NCBI GenBank assembly: GCA_900318335.1
Contig: ONKF01000010.1
Coordinates: 1-64,000, forward strand
Reading direction: 5' to 3'
Source: an uncultured Prevotellaceae bacterium
Lineage (GTDB): Bacteria; Bacteroidota; Bacteroidia; Bacteroidales; Muribaculaceae
DNA: 64,000 bases
Translations under genes and position numbers: made by a program
Notes under the pieces: generated by a model
Told to the model about the DNA's origin: nothing
The model's database searches: none
Seen by the model: the letters and a program-made list of their open reading frames with translations, nothing else
Shown here: piece after piece, positions 24,106 to 32,591 of the stretch
Numbering within the stretch: the first letter of the stretch is position 1
Layout of the letters: each line of letters opens with the position of its first letter

Positions 24106-24507
24106 ATGGAACAGAATGATATGATGGCAAGGATGCCAAAACGTGAACGTGCCGTGATGTACAAGCGCAACTACAACTGCTGCCAGGCGGTGTTGCTGGC
24201 CTTTGCTCCAGAGCTGGATATGCCCGAGGAGAAACTGCTGGCGATGGGAGCCTGTTTTGGTAGCGGAATGGGCTGCATGGAGGAGACCTGTGGTGCCCTG
24301 TGCGGCGCCCAAATAGCGCAGGGGTTGCTAAAATATGACAACTGCCGCATGAACCCTCAGGCCAGCCAACTGAGAGCAGAATTTGAACAACGCTGCGGCG
24401 CCACCCGTTGCAAGGAACTCAAGGGCGTGGGCACCGACCACGGCATGCTATGCTCCTGTGAGGACTGCGTGAGACACGCTGTCGATGCTCTGGAAGAAAC
24501 ATTATAA
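24106..24507 (+). CDS. C_GCAxxG_C_C family cysteine-rich protein
   Basis: A 133-residue protein with the spaced cysteine pattern of the C_GCAxxG_C_C family: NYNCCQAVLLAF, MGACFGSGMGCMEETCGALCGA, CGATRCKEL and CSCEDCVRHAV. The family is thought to bind metal or a redox cofactor, but its function is not established; members are often near redox genes. The start at 24106 is set by the -7 element; an in-frame ATG at 24043 would precede the promoter. No signal peptide. It lies between a divergent surface protein gene and mreB, with no clear link to either. Confidence 0.85.
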   Translation: MEQNDMMARMPKRERAVMYKRNYNCCQAVLLAFAPELDMPEEKLLAMGACFGSGMGCMEETCGALCGAQIAQGLLKYDNCRMNPQASQLRAEFEQRCGATRCKELKGVGTDHGMLCSCEDCVRHAVDALEETL

Positions 24508-24576
24508 TGTTTCTCTTGTTTCAAAAAACTTCAAAAAACTACACGAAAACATAGCGGTGGATTGGCGATAATTCAC

Positions 24577-24584
24577 TAATTTTG
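24577..24584 (+). promoter_or_regulatory. -7 element of the mreB operon
   Basis: TAATTTTG, 64 bp before mreB; no matching -33 element. Confidence 0.5.
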
Positions 24585-24648
24585 CAGTCCAATTTGAGAG
24601 AGATATTTTTACAGAATTCATAACTAACAATCATACAGACATTTTATC

Positions 24649-25671
24649 ATGGGATGGTTTTCATTCACTCAAGAAATCGCTGTCGATTTAGGAACAGCCA
24701 ACACCATTATCATCCATAATGACCGTATCGTCATCGACGAGCCGTCGGTAGTCGCCCTCGACTCCAAGACCAACAAGCCCATCGCCGTCGGCGAGCGCGC
24801 CCGCGAGATGCACGGCAAGGTGCATGAGGGCATCCGCACCGTGAGGCCCTTGAGCGACGGTGTAATCGCCGACTTCAACGCCGCCGAACACATGATCCGC
24901 GGCATGATCAAGAAGGTGAGCGCCAAGAACCACTGGTTCTCGCCCTCGCTGCGCATGGTTGTCTGCGTCCCCTCAGGTTCTACCGAGGTGGAGATCCGCG
25001 CCGTCCGTGACTCGAGTGAGCACGCTGGTGGCCGTGACGTTTACATGATCTACGAGCCCATGGCTGCAGCCCTGGGTATCGGCCTTGACGTGTTAGCCCC
25101 CGAGGGCAACATGATCGTTGACATCGGTGGTGGTACGACCGAAATCGCTGTGATTTCGCTGGGCGGTATCGTGAGCAACAAGAGCATCCGCACCGCTGGT
25201 GACGAACTCACCGAGGACATCCAGGAGCACATGCGCCGCGCCCACAACGTCCGCGTGGGTGAGCGCACCGCCGAGGCCATCAAGATCAACGTCGGCTCGG
25301 CACTGACCGACCTGGGCGCTGAAGCACCCGAGGACTTCATCATCCATGGCCCCAACCAGGTCAACTCGTTGCCCCTCGAGGTGCCCGTGACCTATCAGGA
25401 GGTGTGCCACTGCATCGAGAAATCCATCTCCAAGATTGAGGCTGCCGTGCTGAGCGCTCTGGAGCAGACTCCTCCCGAGTTGTATCAGGATATCGTCCAC
25501 AACGGTATCTTCCTGACCGGTGGTGGCGCCCTGCTGCGTGGCTTGGACAAGCGCTTGACCGACAAGATCGGTATCGAGTTCCACGTTGCCGAGGATCCCT
25601 TGCACGCTGTGGCCAAGGGTACCGGCATCGCCTTGAAGAACATCAAGCACTTCAAGTTCCTCATGCGTTGA
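24649..25671 (+). CDS. mreB: Rod shape-determining protein MreB
   Basis: Bacterial actin that forms membrane-associated filaments guiding side-wall synthesis. The 340-aa sequence has the actin-fold phosphate loops DLGTANTII (near residue 11) and DIGGGTTEIAV (near 158), EPMAAALGIGL and the C-terminal LTGGGALLRGLDKRL. The N-terminus MGWFSFTQE is amphipathic and could bind the membrane. It heads the mreB-mreC-mreD-mrdA-rodA operon, separated from mreC by a 92-bp gap filled with a repeat. Confidence 0.98.
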   Translation: MGWFSFTQEIAVDLGTANTIIIHNDRIVIDEPSVVALDSKTNKPIAVGERAREMHGKVHEGIRTVRPLSDGVIADFNAAEHMIRGMIKKVSAKNHWFSPSLRMVVCVPSGSTEVEIRAVRDSSEHAGGRDVYMIYEPMAAALGIGLDVLAPEGNMIVDIGGGTTEIAVISLGGIVSNKSIRTAGDELTEDIQEHMRRAHNVRVGERTAEAIKINVGSALTDLGAEAPEDFIIHGPNQVNSLPLEVPVTYQEVCHCIEKSISKIEAAVLSALEQTPPELYQDIVHNGIFLTGGGALLRGLDKRLTDKIGIEFHVAEDPLHAVAKGTGIALKNIKHFKFLMR

Positions 25672-25672
25672 T

Positions 25673-25760
25673 ACTAAGGCATTAGGCTATAGGTATTAGG
25701 CATTTAGGTGCATCCGCAACCCTAACACCTGATACCTGAAGCCTAAAACCTAATAAAGGC
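25673..25760. repeat. Inverted 7-bp-type repeat block between mreB and mreC
   Basis: Left half is built of ATTAGGC/TATAGG/TTTAGGT units, right half of CCTAACA/CCTGATA/CCTAAAA units; the halves are broadly complementary and enclose GCATCCGC (25710-25717), the reverse complement of the GCGGATGC core of the other intergenic repeats. It could fold in the operon mRNA. Confidence 0.7.
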
Positions 25761-25763
25761 ACG

Positions 25764-26792
25764 ATGAATAATCTGCTCAACTTTTTCGTCAAACACAGTG
25801 CGTGGTTCATTTTCGCAATCTATGTGATATTGAGCCTCGTGCTGCTGTTTAAGGATAACCCTTACCAGCAGAGCGTCTATCTGACGTCGGCCAACTCGGT
25901 GAGTGCCGCGGTCTATAAGGCGTTCAACGGCATCACGTCCTACTTCCACCTGCGGGACATCAACGAGAGCCTGCAGGAACGTAATGCCGCACTGGAGATG
26001 GAACTGATTGAGCTTCGTAACCAGATGGCCGACTTGGCGTTGCAGTCGCCCGACTCGTTGCGGCAACCAGCTCTGAGCCAGTACTCATTTGTCATGGCCC
26101 AGGTCATCAGCAACAGCATCGCCCAGCCCAACAACTACATCACCATCAACCGCGGTTACATTGATGGCATCGAGCCCGAGATGGGCGTCATCGACCAGAA
26201 CGGCGTAGTGGGTATCGTCAATGTCGTCGGTCCTCATGCGGCACGCGTTATCTCACTGCTGAACCCTCACATGAGGCTCTCGTGCAAGCTCAAGAACAAC
26301 AACTTCTACGGCAGCCTGGTGTGGGACGGCAAGAGCCCACAACTTGCCGTGCTCGAGGAGCTGCCCAAGCACGTCCAGTACCACAAGGGTGACACCATCG
26401 TCACCAGTGGTTACTCGGCTGTCTTCCCCGAGGGTATCATCGTGGGTACAGTTGAGGGTCTGGCCCGCGGCATGAGCGACAGTTTCCTGTCGCTGCGCAT
26501 CAGATTGACGACCAACTTCAGCCAGCTGAGCAGCGTGCGCGTCATCACCAACTCGATGAAGGAACAGATCGATGCCCTGCGCCGCGCCGAGTTAGGCATA
26601 GACACGGCCGCCAATATCGAGACGCGCCCCGAAATCAAACCCGAAATCGTTGACGTGGTCCCCACCGACGAGCCTAAGGGCAAGAAGTCCACCAAGGAGC
26701 CTGCCAAGGAACCTGTCCAGCCGACCCAGCCAGCAGCCGTACAGCCCACCGAACCCGTTGAACCCGATAACACAGGAGGAGAGCAGCCATGA
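25764..26792 (+). CDS. mreC: Rod shape-determining protein MreC
   Basis: Periplasmic scaffold anchored by one N-terminal membrane segment (WFIFAIYVILSLVLLF, residues ~13-28), followed by a coiled coil (LQERNAALEMELIELRNQMADL) and the MreC beta domain (VISNSIAQPNNYITINRG, VGIVNVVGPHAARVISLL). The 342-aa chain ends in a Pro/Thr/Lys-rich tail (from ~residue 295) with no predicted fold. Its last bases overlap the mreD start (ATGA). Works with MreB, MreD, PBP2 and RodA in the elongasome. Confidence 0.95.
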   Translation: MNNLLNFFVKHSAWFIFAIYVILSLVLLFKDNPYQQSVYLTSANSVSAAVYKAFNGITSYFHLRDINESLQERNAALEMELIELRNQMADLALQSPDSLRQPALSQYSFVMAQVISNSIAQPNNYITINRGYIDGIEPEMGVIDQNGVVGIVNVVGPHAARVISLLNPHMRLSCKLKNNNFYGSLVWDGKSPQLAVLEELPKHVQYHKGDTIVTSGYSAVFPEGIIVGTVEGLARGMSDSFLSLRIRLTTNFSQLSSVRVITNSMKEQIDALRRAELGIDTAANIETRPEIKPEIVDVVPTDEPKGKKSTKEPAKEPVQPTQPAAVQPTEPVEPDNTGGEQP

Positions 26793-27307
26793 CCAAGACC
26801 GTAATACAATTCATCGTCCTGTTCCTCGTGCTTGTGGTGCTCCAACTGGTGTGCAACAAGATTGTGCTGTTCAACGTCGCCATGCCTGTGGTGTTTATTT
26901 ACCTCATCCTCAGGCTCCCCGTCAATCTGCATGGCGGCTGGGTGCTGACGGTCGCCTTCTTCAGCGGTCTCATTATCGACATCTTCAACAACACGCCGGG
27001 CATGAATGCGCTGGCTTGCACGATCATGGCAGCCGTGAGGAGGCCCGTGTTCAACATCTTTGTGTCACGCGAGAACGACATGAACATCCCCATCCCGTCG
27101 GTAGACTCGATGGGCGTGGGCGACTACTTCAAGTACATGGCCACGCTGGTGACCATCTATTGCACGCTCATCTTCCTGATCCAGGCCTTCACGCTGCACA
27201 ACATTGTGCTCACCCTGGCACGCATCGCCGCCAGCAGCGCGTTGTCGATTGTCATCATCTTTGGGTTGGACTCCTTAGTCAGCACGAGCCGTGAGAAAAG
27301 ATTATAA
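26789..27307 (+). CDS. mreD: Rod shape-determining protein MreD
   Basis: A 172-residue integral membrane protein of the elongasome with about five hydrophobic segments (VIQFIVLFLVLVVLQLVC, VAMPVVFIYLILRLPVNL, WVLTVAFFSGLIIDIF, and others) and the conserved GLIIDIFNNTPGMNALA segment. It overlaps mreC by 4 bp and the next gene by 17 bp, showing tight translational coupling. Confidence 0.93.
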   Translation: MTKTVIQFIVLFLVLVVLQLVCNKIVLFNVAMPVVFIYLILRLPVNLHGGWVLTVAFFSGLIIDIFNNTPGMNALACTIMAAVRRPVFNIFVSRENDMNIPIPSVDSMGVGDYFKYMATLVTIYCTLIFLIQAFTLHNIVLTLARIAASSALSIVIIFGLDSLVSTSREKRL

Positions 27308-29222
27308 TCTCGAGAAACGCAAGTTTGTCATCGGCGGCTTCATCATGGCGATTGTCATCATTTACATCATTCGCCTGGTGCAGTTGCAGGTGTTGGACAA
27401 CTCCTACAAGGCCAACGCCGACAGTAATGCCTTCATGGAGAAGGTGATTTACCCGTCGCGCGGCCTCATCTATGACCGTAACGGCAACTTGGTGGTCTAT
27501 AACACACCCGAATATGACCTGGTGATGATCCCCAAGGATGTGACCCCATTTGACACCATCGACTTCTGCAACACGTTGCAGATCAGCCGCACGGAGTTTG
27601 ATCATCGCTGGCAGGAGATGAAAAAGAGCCGCAACTACTCGGCCTTCACCCAGCAGGTGTTCATGAACCACCTCACTCCCGAGGACTACGGCCGGCTGCA
27701 GGAAAAATTGTACCGTTTCCCGGGTTTCTATGTCGTGCAGCGCATCCTGCGCCAGTATAACTACCCCAATGCGGCCAACGTTCTGGGCGACATCCGCGAG
27801 GTCAATGCCCGCGACATCGAGAACGACGACTATTACCGTCCAGGGGACTATACCGGCGACTTGGGTATCGAGAAGAGCTACGAGAGCTGGTTGCGCGGCA
27901 TCAAGGGCAAGGAAATCCTGATCCGCGACGCGACAGGCAAGATCAAGGGACGCTACAATGACGGTAACGACGACGTGTCGCCAGTCGCAGGCAATAACCT
28001 GAAGCTGAGCATCGACATTGAACTGCAGGCCTATGGCGAAATGCTCATGCAGGGCAAGGTGGGCGCCATCGTGTGCATCGAACCCAAGACGGGCGAAATC
28101 CTCGCCCTGGTTTCCAGCCCTACCTATGACCCCTCACTGCTCATGGGCAAGGAGCGCGGCAAGAATTACCGCGACCTGGTCAACAACAGGCTGAAACCGC
28201 TATATGACCGTTCCATCATGGCGGCCTATCCGCCCGGCTCAACCTTCAAGCCCACCCAGGGACTCATCTTCCTGCAGGAGGGCATCATCACCACGAGTAC
28301 TGTGTTCCCGTGCCATCGCGGCTATGTCAACGCAGGACTGCGTGTGGGCTGTCATGGCCATGGCTCCCCCATCCCACTCAAGCCCGCCCTGCAGACCTCG
28401 TGCAACGCCTACTTCTGCTGGGGATTCAAGTACATGATGGACAAGCGCAGCAAGTATGGCTCAACGGGCAAGGCATTTGAGGTGTGGAAGAACCACATGG
28501 TGTCGATGGGCTATGGCTACAAGTTGGGCATTGACATGCCGGGCGAGAGCCGTGGCTTCATCCCCAACACGGCCTTCTATGACAAGATTTACGGTCAGGG
28601 CCAATGGGTGGGCCAAACGATCATCAGCGACGCCATTGGCCAGGGCGAAATCCTTGCCACTCCACTTCAGATTGCCAACCTGAGTGCCACCATCGCCAAC
28701 CGCGGCTATTACATCACGCCCCACGTGGTCAAGAACATCGAGGGTGTGGGAGTGCTCAAAAAGAGCCTGGAACGGCACGACACCGATATCGACAAGAACT
28801 ACTATAATGCCATCGTCGAGGGCATGCGCATGGCGGTGCTGGGCGGCACCTGCACCCGTGCCAATATCCCTGGACTCGACGTGTGCGGCAAGACGGGTAC
28901 GGCCCAGAACCCGCACGGACGTGACCACTCGATTTTCATGGGTTTCGCTCCCATGAACGATCCCAAAATCGCTGTCTGCGTTTATGTCGAGAACGCAGGC
29001 TTCGGTGCGGCCTTCGGTGTGCCCATCGGCGCACTGATGATTCAGCGCTACCTGCGCGGCAACTCTCCGGGCATTCAGGCCCAGGGCCGCGCTATGGCCA
29101 GCCGCCACACTATCGCCTATCCCAAGGCAAAGAAAACATCCGCCACCGGCAATCAGGCCGACAATCATAAGAAATCAAACGTTAAACCAGTGACTGACAG
29201 CAATGAGGGAAATAAGGAATGA
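27291..29222 (+). CDS. mrdA: Penicillin-binding protein 2, elongation-specific transpeptidase
   Basis: Class B penicillin-binding protein that cross-links peptidoglycan during rod growth, partnered with RodA. It has one N-terminal membrane anchor (FVIGGFIMAIVIIYIIRLV), a PBP dimerisation domain, and a transpeptidase domain with intact active-site motifs: STFK (Ser317, Lys320), SCN (Ser370) and KTG (Lys534). Length 643 aa is normal. The start overlaps the end of mreD and the end overlaps the start of rodA. The C-terminal ~40 residues are Lys/Asn-rich and probably flexible. Confidence 0.96.
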   Translation: MRKDYNLEKRKFVIGGFIMAIVIIYIIRLVQLQVLDNSYKANADSNAFMEKVIYPSRGLIYDRNGNLVVYNTPEYDLVMIPKDVTPFDTIDFCNTLQISRTEFDHRWQEMKKSRNYSAFTQQVFMNHLTPEDYGRLQEKLYRFPGFYVVQRILRQYNYPNAANVLGDIREVNARDIENDDYYRPGDYTGDLGIEKSYESWLRGIKGKEILIRDATGKIKGRYNDGNDDVSPVAGNNLKLSIDIELQAYGEMLMQGKVGAIVCIEPKTGEILALVSSPTYDPSLLMGKERGKNYRDLVNNRLKPLYDRSIMAAYPPGSTFKPTQGLIFLQEGIITTSTVFPCHRGYVNAGLRVGCHGHGSPIPLKPALQTSCNAYFCWGFKYMMDKRSKYGSTGKAFEVWKNHMVSMGYGYKLGIDMPGESRGFIPNTAFYDKIYGQGQWVGQTIISDAIGQGEILATPLQIANLSATIANRGYYITPHVVKNIEGVGVLKKSLERHDTDIDKNYYNAIVEGMRMAVLGGTCTRANIPGLDVCGKTGTAQNPHGRDHSIFMGFAPMNDPKIAVCVYVENAGFGAAFGVPIGALMIQRYLRGNSPGIQAQGRAMASRHTIAYPKAKKTSATGNQADNHKKSNVKPVTDSNEGNKE

Positions 29223-30675
29223 AGATGAGAATACCAACCTGTTGAGGTCGGTGGACTGGTTCACGATTGTCCTCTACCTCATTATGGTCGTCGCTGGAGC
29301 GGTGAGCATCTATGCCGCCACCTATGACTACGACAAGGCGAGCATGTTTGACCTGAGCGAGTTCTCGGGCAAGCAGTTCCTGTGGGCCGGCCTTTCGTTC
29401 CTCATCGGTTTCTCACTGCTGCTGATTGACAGGCGCATCTATGAGGCCTATGCCTACCCGCTGTACGGCTTCATGATACTGCTGCTGATAGTCACCATCT
29501 TTGTCGCGCCCGATATCAAGGGCTCGCGGTCATGGCTGGTATTCGGTCCCGTGAGCCTGCAGCCTGCCGAGTTTGCCAAGACGGCAACGGCACTCGCCCT
29601 TGCCAAACTGTTCAGTACCTATGGCTTCCAGCTCAACGGTTGGCGCAACTATGCCATCGCCATTGGCATCATCCTGCTGCCCATCCTGTGCATCATCATG
29701 GAAAAGGAGACTGGCTCAGCCCTGGTTTACACGTCACTCATCTTTGTCCTCTACCGTGAGGGCATGTCAGGTTTCGTGCTGTTTGCGGCATTGATGGCAG
29801 TGGTCTATTTTGTTGTGGTACTGAAGTTTGCCGCCATCACGTTTATGGGTATCCCGTTGGGCATGGTCATCGCCTTCATCCTGGTGATGGGACTCATCGT
29901 GGGTATGTTGCTGGTGTATTGCCGCTCGTGGATCCTGGGCCGCAACGTGCTGTTGGGCTATCTTGCTGCTGGCGCTATTGCAGGCGGACTGACTCTGGCT
30001 GGCGTGCATGTCAACGGCTACGCCTTCTTCCTGCCGGTCATCATCCTGTCTCTCATCTACCTGTTATGGGGAATGCTGCACGATGACCTGAAGAAGGTGT
30101 TAATCACCATCTGTTTTGCCGCCGCGTCACTTGTGTTCATGTTCACCGTCAGCTTTGCGTTCGACAAGGTGCTTGAGCCCCATCAGCAGACGCGCATCAA
30201 GGTTACTCTGGGTATCGAGGAGGACCTGCGCGGCGCGGGTTATAACGTCAACCAGAGCAAAATCGCCATTGGTAGCGGTGGCATAACGGGCAAGGGCTTC
30301 CTGCAGGGCACTCAGACCAAGCTCAAGTATGTCCCCGAGCAGCACACCGACTTCATCTTCTGCACCATCGGCGAGGAGCAAGGCTTCATCGGCAGCGTGG
30401 CTGTTCTGGTGCTGTTCCTGGCATTGATACTGCGCATCATCACCATTGCCGAGCGCAACCATTCGACCTTTGCGCGGGTTTATGCCTATTGTGTCGCGTC
30501 AATACTGATATTCCACCTTGCCATTAATATCGGCATGGTCATCGGGCTCTGCCCTGTCATCGGCATCCCGTTACCGTTCTTCAGCTACGGCGGCTCCTCG
30601 CTATGGGGATTCACTTTCCTGCTGTTCATCCTGCTGCGCATCGACGCTGACCGCCAGGCCTATGGCTCCTGGTAG
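29203..30675 (+). CDS. rodA: RodA, SEDS peptidoglycan glycosyltransferase
   Basis: Polytopic inner-membrane protein of the SEDS family that polymerises glycan strands with PBP2. Family signatures are visible: KGSRSWLVFGPVSLQPAEFAK, the EQHTDFIFCTIGEEQGF segment and the C-terminal IGMVIGLCPVIGIPLPFFSYGGSS. At 490 aa it is longer than many RodA proteins (about 370-420), due to extra hydrophobic segments in the middle (about residues 185-310), a feature I believe is common in Bacteroidales. It is the last gene of the rod-shape operon. Confidence 0.95.
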   Translation: MREIRNEDENTNLLRSVDWFTIVLYLIMVVAGAVSIYAATYDYDKASMFDLSEFSGKQFLWAGLSFLIGFSLLLIDRRIYEAYAYPLYGFMILLLIVTIFVAPDIKGSRSWLVFGPVSLQPAEFAKTATALALAKLFSTYGFQLNGWRNYAIAIGIILLPILCIIMEKETGSALVYTSLIFVLYREGMSGFVLFAALMAVVYFVVVLKFAAITFMGIPLGMVIAFILVMGLIVGMLLVYCRSWILGRNVLLGYLAAGAIAGGLTLAGVHVNGYAFFLPVIILSLIYLLWGMLHDDLKKVLITICFAAASLVFMFTVSFAFDKVLEPHQQTRIKVTLGIEEDLRGAGYNVNQSKIAIGSGGITGKGFLQGTQTKLKYVPEQHTDFIFCTIGEEQGFIGSVAVLVLFLALILRIITIAERNHSTFARVYAYCVASILIFHLAINIGMVIGLCPVIGIPLPFFSYGGSSLWGFTFLLFILLRIDADRQAYGSW

Positions 30676-30689
30676 CTATGACAAAATTA

Positions 30690-32012
30690 TCATAACATTC
30701 CAGTGCAGTAAACAGGGATGCAATCAGTCTCTCCATCGCGGTAGAAGTCCTTGGTATAGATAAGGAAACGAGTTCCCACACGAGACGAAAATTTCTTGCA
30801 AAACTCGTCCAGGGACTTATGTGTCAGATATCCCGACGATTTAACCTCTATTGGGACAATCTTATTTCCTTTAGACAACAAGAAATCAATTTCGTAATTA
30901 TGATTATTTCCATCGGGGAATGTATAATAATATAATGAATGCCCAGCAGCCCTTAACATCTGAGCCACAAGATTCTCATACACATAACCTAAGTTAGCGG
31001 CCAATTTGTCTGATAGCAATTTATCATAGATGACATTCTCGGTGTATTTCTTGTCCCAAAACGCCAAAGTGATAAACAATCCGGTATCTCCAAGAAATAA
31101 CTTATAGTAGTCCATATTTCGACTCAGACCAAAGCCCACATTAGGATCATCGGCATGATATGCAATCGAGATGACCATACTGTCTTCCATATCAGCTATA
31201 ATGGAATTCACGTCACTATTCTTCCTTTCAATAGCTGTTGAAATCTTATACCTTGACGCGTTCTTTGCCAACTGCCCAGGAATATTGAAAAACAGCCTTG
31301 ATGCCCTACCCGATGCGTCGATTTTCCTGAAATCGTCGTCGTAGAGTTGAATAATTTCGCGCTTCACTGCATCCACTTGCTGCATGTTATTGCTCTTGAG
31401 ATAAGCATTAACCGCTTGTGGCATTCCTCCTACAAGCATATATAGTCTCATGTCGCGCATCTGCTGGCGATGCGCTTGTCCCAATGGTATCTTTTTATCC
31501 CAAAACTGCTTCAAGATGGAAAGTCCGACGTCTTTTCCAGTTGCCCACATGAACTCCTCATAATCCAGTGGATAAAGTGTCAATCGGGTTTCTTCACTTG
31601 GTATCAGAATATTCTGTACATTTTTCTTCAGTGTCAACAAGGATCCTGTCTCGATATAATCGTACCTTCCATCCTTCACAAGATGTTTTATCGCCTGGCG
31701 CGCCAATGGTTGCAGTTGAACCTCATCAAAGATAATGACACTATTACGATTATACAGAGTTGTGTGTGTCTCCTGCTGCAACCTAAGGAAAAAGAAATCT
31801 AAATCGTTTATGTCCTCAAACAAGGAGTTAAGCTGCTTGCTCACATGTGAGAAATCTATCAGCACATAGGACTTGTACTCACGTTTGGCAAAATCCTCAA
31901 CCAGCGTTGATTTTCCTACTCGACGAGCCCCTTTAATCAATAATGCAGTACTGCCTTGGCGCTCCTGTTTCCAACGGAGCATTTCATCATATAATTTACG
32001 CTTAAAAATCAT
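30690..32012 (-). CDS. AAA_14/DUF4143 ATPase
   Basis: A 440-residue cytoplasmic protein with an N-terminal AAA_14 P-loop domain (Walker A GARRVGKST at 28-36; Walker B VIIFDEVQ near 93-100), a middle winged-helix-like region, and a C-terminal DUF4143 domain with a PD-(D/E)XK-like core (YEIDFLLS ... IVPIEVKSS). The family is abundant in Bacteroidales and archaea; its biological role is not established. The gene lies alone, converging on the rod-shape operon, and is markedly lower in GC and different in codon use from that operon, consistent with recent transfer. Its promoter is overlapped by three 33-bp repeats. Confidence 0.9.
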   Translation of the reverse strand: MIFKRKLYDEMLRWKQERQGSTALLIKGARRVGKSTLVEDFAKREYKSYVLIDFSHVSKQLNSLFEDINDLDFFFLRLQQETHTTLYNRNSVIIFDEVQLQPLARQAIKHLVKDGRYDYIETGSLLTLKKNVQNILIPSEETRLTLYPLDYEEFMWATGKDVGLSILKQFWDKKIPLGQAHRQQMRDMRLYMLVGGMPQAVNAYLKSNNMQQVDAVKREIIQLYDDDFRKIDASGRASRLFFNIPGQLAKNASRYKISTAIERKNSDVNSIIADMEDSMVISIAYHADDPNVGFGLSRNMDYYKLFLGDTGLFITLAFWDKKYTENVIYDKLLSDKLAANLGYVYENLVAQMLRAAGHSLYYYTFPDGNNHNYEIDFLLSKGNKIVPIEVKSSGYLTHKSLDEFCKKFSSRVGTRFLIYTKDFYRDGETDCIPVYCTGML

Positions 32013-32042
32013 GATTCATTATTCCTTACTGTAAATCAGGTG

Positions 32043-32072
32043 CAAATATACATATAATATCGTTTCCGCAAA
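32043..32072 (-). promoter_or_regulatory. Promoter of the AAA_14/DUF4143 gene, overlapped by repeats
   Basis: Minus strand TTTG (32072-32069), 18 bp, TATATTTG (32050-32043). The -33 element lies inside the first copy of the 33-bp repeat. Confidence 0.65.
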
Positions 32073-32161
32073 ATATTTTTAGCCAAATCATGTCATTTCC
32101 GCAAAATGTTTTTGAACATATTATGTCTTTTCCGCAAAATGTTTAGAGCGGTAACACATGA
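32063..32161. repeat. Three tandem 33-bp repeats upstream of the DUF4143 gene
   Basis: TTTCCGCAAAAT starts at 32063, 32096 and 32129, exactly 33 bp apart. The following ~21 bp are partly conserved (T-rich, then ATGTC) in the first two copies and diverge in the third. Spacing is about three helical turns, as for cooperative protein-binding sites. Too few copies, and no cas genes, for a CRISPR array. Confidence 0.85.
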
Positions 32162-32591
32162 GATTTACCTAGTAGTGTACTGAATTCGTCAAGAGGACAT
32201 CCAATTGTACAACAGCAATTCCTCAAACACACAAAGAAAAAGTGAAATGGACCATTCATGCAAAATTGTGGAATGGCTAAAAATTAAAAAGTCCGGCTCT
32301 CACGAGTGGGACTTTAAATTTTATGAATAGAATCTGTATAGAAAAGTGCAATATCTCCTTAATGCGACTGCAAAGAACGGAATTTTTATTGAACCGCCAA
32401 AATTTTTAACGGAGAATTTGAGAGCCACACTGTAAAAAAATGCATAATTTACCATTTTAGGGTAGGGGCATCCTCCATCTCACACTACAAATAGGCGTCA
32501 TTTAGACACATTATATACTATAAGCCATGGGGAATACGTTAATCATAGAAGAGTGATTGGCATCATTCTTGCTTAATATAAAAATGTATAG
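32162..32591. other. Gene-free AT-rich gap with one hairpin
   Basis: About 430 bp, lower in GC than the flanking core genes. It contains a stem AAAAAGTCC / GGACTTTAAATTTT (32281-32323), with A/T runs on both sides that would allow termination on either strand. No gene or promoter is recognised. Confidence 0.5.

Noticed and set aside
32063-32161. Possible CRISPR array
   Set aside because: Only three units, conserved core of 12 bp, intervening sequence partly conserved between copies, and no cas genes; operator-type repeats fit better.
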